64,000 nt of DNA. Origin: Streptomyces sp. TS71-3. Its GTDB lineage: Bacteria > Actinomycetota > Actinomycetes > Streptomycetales > Streptomycetaceae. This document shows, in pieces, positions 58,632-64,000 of this stretch. Each line of letters opens with the position of its first letter. The first letter of the stretch is position 1. A model generated the notes under the pieces. That model was not told where the DNA came from, ran no database searches, and saw only the letters and a list, made by a program, of their open reading frames with translations. The stretch is taken from the NCBI RefSeq assembly GCF_018327685.1, contig NZ_BNEL01000001.1:5829501-5893500 (forward strand). Direction: 5' to 3'. A program made the translations under genes and the position numbers.

Positions 58632-60029
58632 TCAGCGCCCGGTGGATGCCGATTCGAGCTGGAACTCGATTTCCTCCAGGCTCCGTTCCTTGGTCTCGGG
58701 CAGAATCCGCCAGAGCACGACGGCCCCGGCGATGGCGAACACGGAGAAGGCCCAGAACAGGCCCGTGGCACTGAGCGAGGAGATGACGGTCAGCACCACG
58801 AGCGAGATGGCCAGATCCAGGCCCCAGTGGGTGACGGTGCCGAAGGACTGCGCCTTGCCGCGCACGTTGTTGGGCAGGATCTCGCTGTTCACGAGCCAGA
58901 TCGCGATGCCCAGGCTGGCCGCGAAGACACCTTCGTAGACGACGAGTCCGACGACGAGCAGGACGCCGACCGTCGGTGTGCGCGGCAGGAGATACAGCAA
59001 CCCGATGGCGGCCAGGGTGGCCGCGACCACGACCGTGCCGCCGATCAGCAGCGGGCGCCGGCCGAGGCTGTCCACCAGGAGCAGCCCCAGCACGGTGAAG
59101 AGCAGGAACGCGCCGCCGATGCCGACCGAGGACAGGATCGCGGACGAGTCGCCGAACCCGGCCTGGGTGAGCATCGTCGGGGCGTAGTAGAGGATCGCGT
59201 TCACGCCCGCGAGCTGGTTCGTGGCGGCGACCACCACGCCGATCACGATCCCCCTGCGAACACCGCGGGACCGGAACAGCGAACGGTACGTGACGGCCTT
59301 CGCCTGGCTGATCGCCTCGGTGATCGCGGAGATTTCCTCGTCGACCTCACCCGGCGTGCTCCGGATGCGGCCCAGCACCGCACGTGCGTCGTCGCCCCGG
59401 CCGACCGCGGCCAGCCAGCGCGGACTCTCCGGAAGCGACAGCTGCCCCACCAGCATGACCAGCCCGGGTACGGCGGCCAGGCCGATCATCCAGCGCCACC
59501 CGTGGCTGTCGGCGAACGCGTAGCCGACGAGGTAGGAGACGAAGATCCCCAAGGCCACGAACAACTGGTTGAACGAGACCAGGCGCCCGCGGATCCGGGC
59601 CGGAGCCACCTCGGCGATGTACATCGGAACCACGAGGGACGCCGCCCCCACGGCGACGCCGAGGAGGAACCGCGAGGTGTAGATGAGCGGCAGCGACCCG
59701 ACCACCGAGCTGCCGAGCGCGCCCACGAGATACAGGGCGGCCACGCCGGCCAGGCCGGTGCGCCGGCCCAGGCGGTCGGTCACGGGGCCGGTTACCAGCA
59801 CGCCCACGACGGCTCCGGCCAGCAGAATCGCGACGAACGCCTGCTGGGCGAACTCGCTGAGGTGGTATTCATCGGTGACATAGAGCAACGCCCCCGAGAC
59901 GATCCCGGTGTCGTAGCCGAAGAGCAGCCCTCCGAGCCCGGCGACGACCGACGCCCAGATGACGGCACCACGCCAGGGATTGGCTCCTTCGCTCTCCACT
60001 GTGACTGCACTGGTCCTGTTCGTCGCCAT
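58632..60029 (-). CDS. MFS sugar porter (sugar/H+ symporter)
   Basis: 465-residue, 12-helix sugar porter similar to XylE/GalP. Signatures: GLLFGYDTGIVSGALL, GPVTDRLGRRTGLAG, YIAEVAPARIRGRLVSFNQLFVALG, LPESPRWLAAVGR, NQLAGVNAILYYAPTML and C-terminal PETKERSLEEIE. ATG 60029 is preceded by GGGAG. Three LacI-type operators (60069-60125) lie in its promoter region. Divergent from the LacI gene. The sugar may be mannose or a related hexose, given the linked isomerase (inference). Confidence 0.92.
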   Translation of the reverse strand: MATNRTSAVTVESEGANPWRGAVIWASVVAGLGGLLFGYDTGIVSGALLYVTDEYHLSEFAQQAFVAILLAGAVVGVLVTGPVTDRLGRRTGLAGVAALYLVGALGSSVVGSLPLIYTSRFLLGVAVGAASLVVPMYIAEVAPARIRGRLVSFNQLFVALGIFVSYLVGYAFADSHGWRWMIGLAAVPGLVMLVGQLSLPESPRWLAAVGRGDDARAVLGRIRSTPGEVDEEISAITEAISQAKAVTYRSLFRSRGVRRGIVIGVVVAATNQLAGVNAILYYAPTMLTQAGFGDSSAILSSVGIGGAFLLFTVLGLLLVDSLGRRPLLIGGTVVVAATLAAIGLLYLLPRTPTVGVLLVVGLVVYEGVFAASLGIAIWLVNSEILPNNVRGKAQSFGTVTHWGLDLAISLVVLTVISSLSATGLFWAFSVFAIAGAVVLWRILPETKERSLEEIEFQLESASTGR

Positions 60030-60068
60030 TGACGTCTCCCGACTCGACACGGGTCTCGATCTTGATGA

Positions 60069-60125
60069 GGTATCGTTACCACATGAGAGGTCGGGTAACG
60101 TTAACACGCAGCGGTTATCGTTAAC
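60069..60125. promoter_or_regulatory. Three LacI-type operators
   Basis: GGTATCGTTACC (60069-60080), GGTAACGTTAAC (60094-60105) and GTTATCGTTAAC (60114-60125) lie between the sugar porter gene and the LacI gene. Cores TATCGTTA/TAACGTTA have centres 25 and 20 bp apart, allowing cooperative binding or overlap of promoter elements. Confidence 0.8.
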
Positions 60126-60239
60126 AGGGCCCGAATTCGGAAGGTGAGGACGGGACTGGGCCATCGGCTCATCCCCCAGGGAGCCAGGTCATCCTTTGCG
60201 TGGCCATAAACTGGGACGACCCGACCGAAGGGATGGACG

Positions 60240-61271
60240 ATGGCCACGCTCGCTGAGGTCGCGGCCCGCGCTGGTCTGTCCGTCATGACGGCTTCGCGTG
60301 TGCTCTCCGGGCGCGGGTACGTGTCGGACGCCTCCCGTGAGGCGGTGCTCCAGGCCGCCAAGGAGCTGGACTACGTTCCGAACGAGGTCGCGCGGAGCCT
60401 GCGGCGCAAGCGCAGCAGGCTGGTCGCCCTCATCGTCTCCGACATCGAGAACGGCTACTTCGCGGCCATCGCCAGGGCCGCCGAGAGCGCCCTCGCCCCG
60501 CACGGCTATCGCCTGATGGTGGGCAACAGCGACGAGGACGCGCAGCTCGAGCGCGAACTGCTGCGCGGGGTGCTGGAGATGCGGGCCGACGCCCTTCTGA
60601 TCACGCCGACACCGGAGAACGGGGACCTCATCGAGCGTGTCCGGGACGGCGGACTGCCGACGGTCCAGATCGACCGCGCGGTACCCGGGCTGGCGTGTTC
60701 GAGCATCCTGCTGGACAACGAGTCGGCGGCGGCCGCGGCGATCGAGCACCTCCACGCGCGCGGGCACCGCAGGATCGCCGTGATCAGCGGGCCCCAGGAG
60801 ATCACGACCGGTGCCGAACGAAGCCGGGGCGCGCTCGACCGGGGGCGGAGCCTCGGCGCCGACGTGAAGGCCGTCGCCGCGTCCTCGTTCCTGCGTTCCG
60901 ATTCGCTAAACGCCGTCGACGAGGCGCTGCGGTGGGGTCCGACGGCGGTGATGGCCGGCAACAACCTCATCCTGGAGGCGTGCCTGACCGTCTTCACCGA
61001 GCGGAACATCTCGGTACCCGAGGACCTCTCTCTCGTCGGTTTCGACGACCTGCCCTGGATGGAGTGGGTCAAGCCGTCCATCACGACGCTCAGGCAGCCG
61101 ATCAGGACCATGACCCAGGCCGCGGTCGACCACCTCCTCAAGGCGCTGGACTCGCGCGATCCCGCTCAGATGCCGGCACCCGTGACCGACCGCTTCCCGG
61201 CGGAACTCGTCGAGCGCCGCTCGGTACGTGCACTGGGCGATGCCGGTGGAGGAGACGGCCCGGCCGGCTGA
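60240..61271 (+). CDS. LacI family transcriptional regulator
   Basis: 343 residues. The N-terminal HTH and hinge read TLAEVAARAGLSVMTASRVL, SGRGYVSDASREAVLQAAKE and LDYVPNEVARSLRRKRS. The periplasmic-binding-like sugar domain contains VALIVSDIENGYFAAIARAAE, LVGFDDLPWMEWVKPSITTLRQP and HLHARGHRRIAVISGP. It likely represses the sugar porter, itself, and the 57076-58388 gene pair through the TAACGTTA-type sites, with release by the sugar or its phosphate. Confidence 0.92.
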   Translation: MATLAEVAARAGLSVMTASRVLSGRGYVSDASREAVLQAAKELDYVPNEVARSLRRKRSRLVALIVSDIENGYFAAIARAAESALAPHGYRLMVGNSDEDAQLERELLRGVLEMRADALLITPTPENGDLIERVRDGGLPTVQIDRAVPGLACSSILLDNESAAAAAIEHLHARGHRRIAVISGPQEITTGAERSRGALDRGRSLGADVKAVAASSFLRSDSLNAVDEALRWGPTAVMAGNNLILEACLTVFTERNISVPEDLSLVGFDDLPWMEWVKPSITTLRQPIRTMTQAAVDHLLKALDSRDPAQMPAPVTDRFPAELVERRSVRALGDAGGGDGPAG

Positions 61272-61548
61272 CCGTCCCGGCTGCGGCACGCCTGATCCGG
61301 ATCCTCCCGGGCCGACTGGCGAGCCCTGCCAGGCGCCCCCCTGACGCCGGCAGGTTCGATACCGGAGGAGCGCGGGCCGACGCCTTGCCGATGAGCCGAG
61401 GCCGGTAAACCTGACGGCACGTCGTTGTCGCGAGGATCACATTCCCCATGGGGGTTGAGCCGACCGCCGGTCGCCTTCGTACCCGAGAGCGCACTCAGCA
61501 CCTGACATCCGGTCACTTGCTGACTACGTCTCCCGGAGGAACCTCGCT

Positions 61549-62049
61549 GTGTCCCACTCAGCCAGAATCCGCCACACCCCCACCCTTGCGGCCGGCGCCG
61601 CCGTGCTCGGCCTCGCCGCGCTCGCCTTCGCCGGCCCCGCGCAGGCGGCGACCGCCGCATCGACCGGTGTGGCCCGCACCGCGCACTCCACGGTGAGCCT
61701 GCCGGGGGCCCGCGTCCTCGCTTCCGACGCGTCGGTCAACCTCGGCCTCACCACCCGGCAGGCCCAGGCCGTACAGCGCTGGCTCGCGAGCGCCTACAGC
61801 TACAAGGGCGCGATCGACGGGCAGTTGGGAGCCGACAGCTGGATGGCCCTGCAGCGCGAGCTGCAGACGTTCGGGGTGTACAGCGGCCCCATCGACGGAG
61901 TCGTCGATTCCGACACGCTGTCGGCGCTGCAACAGCTCCTCACGGCCATCGCCGGCTACCGGGGCGCGATCGACGGAACCGACACCCCGGAGACCGAGGC
62001 CGCGTTCGCGCGCTACGCCGAGGCACTCATCGAGGACGACGGCGTGTGA
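61549..62049 (+). CDS. Secreted peptidoglycan-binding-like protein
   Basis: 166 residues, GTG 61549 after GGAGG. A Sec signal (RHTPTLAAGAAVLGLAALAFAGPAQA) is followed by a disordered stretch and two to three short PG_binding_1-like repeats: AVQRWLASAYSYKGAIDGQLGADSWMALQREL, FGVYSGPIDGVVDSDTLSALQQLL and AGYRGAIDGTDTPETEAAFARY. No catalytic domain, so it is a probable cell-wall-attached protein. Confidence 0.82.
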   Translation: MSHSARIRHTPTLAAGAAVLGLAALAFAGPAQAATAASTGVARTAHSTVSLPGARVLASDASVNLGLTTRQAQAVQRWLASAYSYKGAIDGQLGADSWMALQRELQTFGVYSGPIDGVVDSDTLSALQQLLTAIAGYRGAIDGTDTPETEAAFARYAEALIEDDGV

Positions 62050-62183
62050 CATCTGGTCGGGCTGACGCGGGGCCGCCCCGCGACAGCCCGACCGGGCAGC
62101 GCGAACGCGGCGTACGACGTCCCTTCCGGCACCCGTCGCCGTACCTGCCGCTACCTTTCTACGCCGCACCCGCCACACCCTCC

Positions 62184-62568
62184 CCGGCCACGACGTCCGC
62201 TCCGACACCGTGGACCGCCCGGAGGCGAATGCTCCGCAGACCCCCGCGACCAGGACCGCGGCGAGAACGACGACGGCCCTAGCTGAGACATGGAGCAGGG
62301 CCGCGGCCACCGCGGCGCCCCCGAGCATCGCCGTGATCGATCCGAGCCGGCGGTGGACCTTCGCTCCCCGTCCCCCGCCGAGGGCGCTGTCGGCGGTCAG
62401 CCCGGTGAGGGTCAACGTCAGTACGGAGGTGTTGGGGTCGCGTACGCCGAAATGGCGGACCGTGCTGTTCTGGAGCCCTGCCGCCAGAGCGAGGAGCGCG
62501 ATCGGCACGTACGCGCCGGGACCGCCGGTGTGCGCGGCGCGCTGCGAGCCCGGCCCGTCGGGCGTCAT
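62184..62568 (-). pseudogene. DUF1275 (YoaK) membrane protein remnant, N-terminal half missing
   Basis: The frame carries the second half of a DUF1275 protein: YVPIALLALAAGLQNSTVRHFGVRDPN, TSVLTLTLTGLTADSALGGG, RRLGSITAMLGGAAVAAALL and VVVLAAVLVAGVCGAF. Family members have about 220 residues with three to four earlier helices, which are absent. An ATG at 62568 has no ribosome site. The frame has no proper stop and runs on antisense to the neighbour. It abuts the LysR remnant on the other strand. Confidence 0.7.
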
Positions 62569-62584
62569 GGGACCGCTGCCGCCG

Positions 62585-63117
62585 ACCAGCTGCGTCAGTC
62601 CTCCGCCGGGTCCGCGGGCAACCTCCAGGCCGTCCTGGACGGTTCGCTGGACCTCGCCCTGACGGTCGGTGGCCGGCGACCGCCCGACGGGATCGTGCTG
62701 CGGCCCCTGGTCGACGAACCGCTCGCGTTCCTCTGCCGGGCGGACCATCCGCTGGCCGGGCGCTCCCTGATCACCCTGGCGGATCTGTCGGGCACGCCGA
62801 TCCTGCGCTTCCCGCCCGGCTGGGGAACGCGGGACACCGTGGACCGGGTGCTCGGCCCGGTGGACTCCGCCACCGAGATCGCCGGCTACACGCTCATGGT
62901 CAAGCTCATCCGTGCCGGCTTCGGCGCGACGCTGATGCCCGCATCGGCCGTGGCCGGCGCCGCCGGCGTGTGCGTGATTCCCCTCGACGCACCGGAACTG
63001 ACCTGGCACCTCTCCGCGGCCGTCAGCACCCGCCGCCGCCCCACGGCGGCCACCGAAGCCCTCCTCGGAGCACTCATCACCGCCGCGGACGACGTCACCG
63101 GCCCACGCAACGCCTGA
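62585..63117 (+). pseudogene. LysR-type regulator remnant, DNA-binding domain missing
   Basis: Only the effector domain remains: LRQSSAGSAGNLQAVLDGSL, DLALTVGGRRPPDGIVLRPLVDEPLAFLCRADHPLAGR, GYTLMVKLIRAGFGATLMPASAVAG and LTWHLSAAVSTRRRPTAATEALLG. The N-terminal HTH and the first part of the effector domain are absent. Upstream the frame runs through antisense DUF1275 sequence, so no functional start exists. The TGA at 63115-63117 is the natural end. Confidence 0.75.
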
Positions 63118-63341
63118 TCGCCTGATCCGGTCGAGGACCGGGCCCACCGTCCGCATCACCCCTCCGGGCGCGCATGCCGTCTGTCGCACGAAGAGGTTGG
63201 ATCCGGTCCGAAAGGTGGTCAATCGTCCCCCGGAGGGGGTTGGCTGGGAGACGCGGAGAGCGAGGCGTGGACGGGACACGGCTGCCGGGCTGCGCGCGTC
63301 GGATCGTCGTGTCCCCTGTGGATCGTCGTCGAGGAGGTCTC

Positions 63342-64000
63342 ATGGCCAGGGGCAGTGCGGTTGTCGTCGGGGGAAGCGTGGCGGGACTGCTGGCCGCCCG
63401 CGCGCTGAGCGACCGTTTCGAGCAGGTCACCGTGTTCGACCGGGACGCTCTGCCACCAGAGCCCCGGCCGCACACCGGGGTGCCGCAGGGGCGCCAGGTA
63501 CACGCCCTGCTCCATCGCGGCGCCGAGACGCTTGGGGCGCTGCTGCCCGGTTTCCTGGACGACCTGAAGGGCGCCGGTGTGCCGACGGGGGACGGCCAGC
63601 GGGACCACCACATGTACCTGGACGGGCACCTCATCGTGCCCGCCGCGTCCGGGCTCACCCTCTACGGCGCGAGCAGGTCGCTCATCGAGTACCTGATCCG
63701 CACCCGGGTCACCGCGCTGCCCAACGTGGCGATCGTGGACGGCACCGCCGTCACCGGCCTCGTCCTCACCGGGGACGGCGAACGGGTCGCCGGGGTACGG
63801 CCGGCCGGTGCCGAAGAGGTCCGCGCCGACCTCGTCGTCGACGCCACGGGCCGCGGCTCCCACGGCGCACGGTGGCTGCGCGAGGCCGGTGCCCCGGTGC
63901 CCCCGACCTCCGCCATCCGCGCCGACGTCGTCTACGTCACCCGGCACTACGCCCGCAGGCCCGAGCACCTGAACGGGCTGCTCGGCGCCACGATCATCCC
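63342..64000 (+). CDS. FAD-dependent oxidoreductase, 3' end outside window
   Basis: At least 219 residues; ATG 63342 with GAGGAGG five bases upstream. FAD-binding N-terminus SAVVVGGSVAGLLAARALSDRFEQVTVFDRD, then GVPQGRQVHALLHRGAETLGALLPGFLDDL, and the second FAD motif ADLVVDATGRGSHGARWLREAGAP. This HALL-type pattern is found in a group of actinobacterial FAD monooxygenase-like proteins annotated near geranylgeranyl reductases. Substrate unknown. Confidence 0.85.
   Translation, partial: MARGSAVVVGGSVAGLLAARALSDRFEQVTVFDRDALPPEPRPHTGVPQGRQVHALLHRGAETLGALLPGFLDDLKGAGVPTGDGQRDHHMYLDGHLIVPAASGLTLYGASRSLIEYLIRTRVTALPNVAIVDGTAVTGLVLTGDGERVAGVRPAGAEEVRADLVVDATGRGSHGARWLREAGAPVPPTSAIRADVVYVTRHYARRPEHLNGLLGATII

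Noticed and set aside
61558..63279. A 573-codon minus-strand frame as one large protein
   Set aside because: It only strings together antisense of the LysR remnant, the DUF1275 remnant and antisense of the secreted protein gene.

Overview
The window is chromosomal DNA of a streptomycete or close relative. It is strongly G+C rich with G/C-ending codons, many GTG starts, GGAGG-type ribosome sites, ATGA/GTGA gene overlaps and typical actinobacterial families (Ku, mycothiol-type isomerase, F420-type oxidoreductases, Zur-controlled ribosomal protein paralogues). It looks like accessory, arm-like territory: transport and sugar-catabolic operons each next to its own regulator, a few housekeeping paralogues, one insertion sequence and several gene remnants. 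I saw no rRNA, tRNA or CRISPR array.

Layout. 1-2632: end of a sugar ABC transporter operon (permease, HIBADH-like dehydrogenase) with a divergent GntR/FCD regulator and two matching TTGTCTACAA operators. 2695-13698: a catabolic and uptake locus with an acid-sugar dehydratase-like enolase, a creatininase-family hydrolase, a degenerate ROK protein, a complete peptide-type ABC transporter (SBP-B-C-D-F), an IclR regulator and a serine hydrolase. 13741-16724: GNAT, an Fe-S photolyase and Ohr. 16955-24285: a second family-5 ABC importer with a fused DF ATPase, split around a divergent promoter and next to a GH88/105 hydrolase. 24532-34678: MFS/AraC pair, SpoIIE-type phosphatase, two aldo-keto reductases, DedA protein with an Asp-Ser tail, a cysteinyl-ligase-like protein without visible catalytic motifs, GlcG/HbpS protein and an XRE regulator.

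34724-36962 is a zinc-starvation locus: zinc-free S18, a CobW-like protein lacking its P-loop and a diverged L33 on one strand, L28 and S14 on the other, around one Zur box. 37183-40923: APC permease, PadR, DUF72, hemC. 41345-42409 is an IS481-family element inserted exactly at the stop codon of a secreted beta-propeller gene. 43602-51444: fructosamine kinase, a micropeptide transcription unit, an SMR exporter behind a probable guanidine-III riboswitch, a CrtI-like oxidoreductase, the DUF969/DUF979/DUF2891 operon and a methyltransferase. 51875-56415: PPOX protein, MDMPI protein, membrane protein, Ku and a luciferase-like oxidoreductase. 56442-61271: a sugar locus with a LacI regulator whose operators (TAACGTTA/TATCGTTA cores) lie before a sugar porter and before a small gene plus mannose-6-phosphate isomerase. 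61549-64000: secreted peptidoglycan-binding-like protein, two divergent gene remnants that both lost their N-termini at one junction, and the start of an FAD oxidoreductase.

The least ordinary points are the CobW/L33 pair in the Zur locus, the cysteinyl-ligase-like pseudoenzyme, the ROK pseudoenzyme, the riboswitch, the micropeptide unit, the IS481 stop-codon insertion, the 46-bp perfect palindrome at 50520 and the reconstructable LacI regulon.
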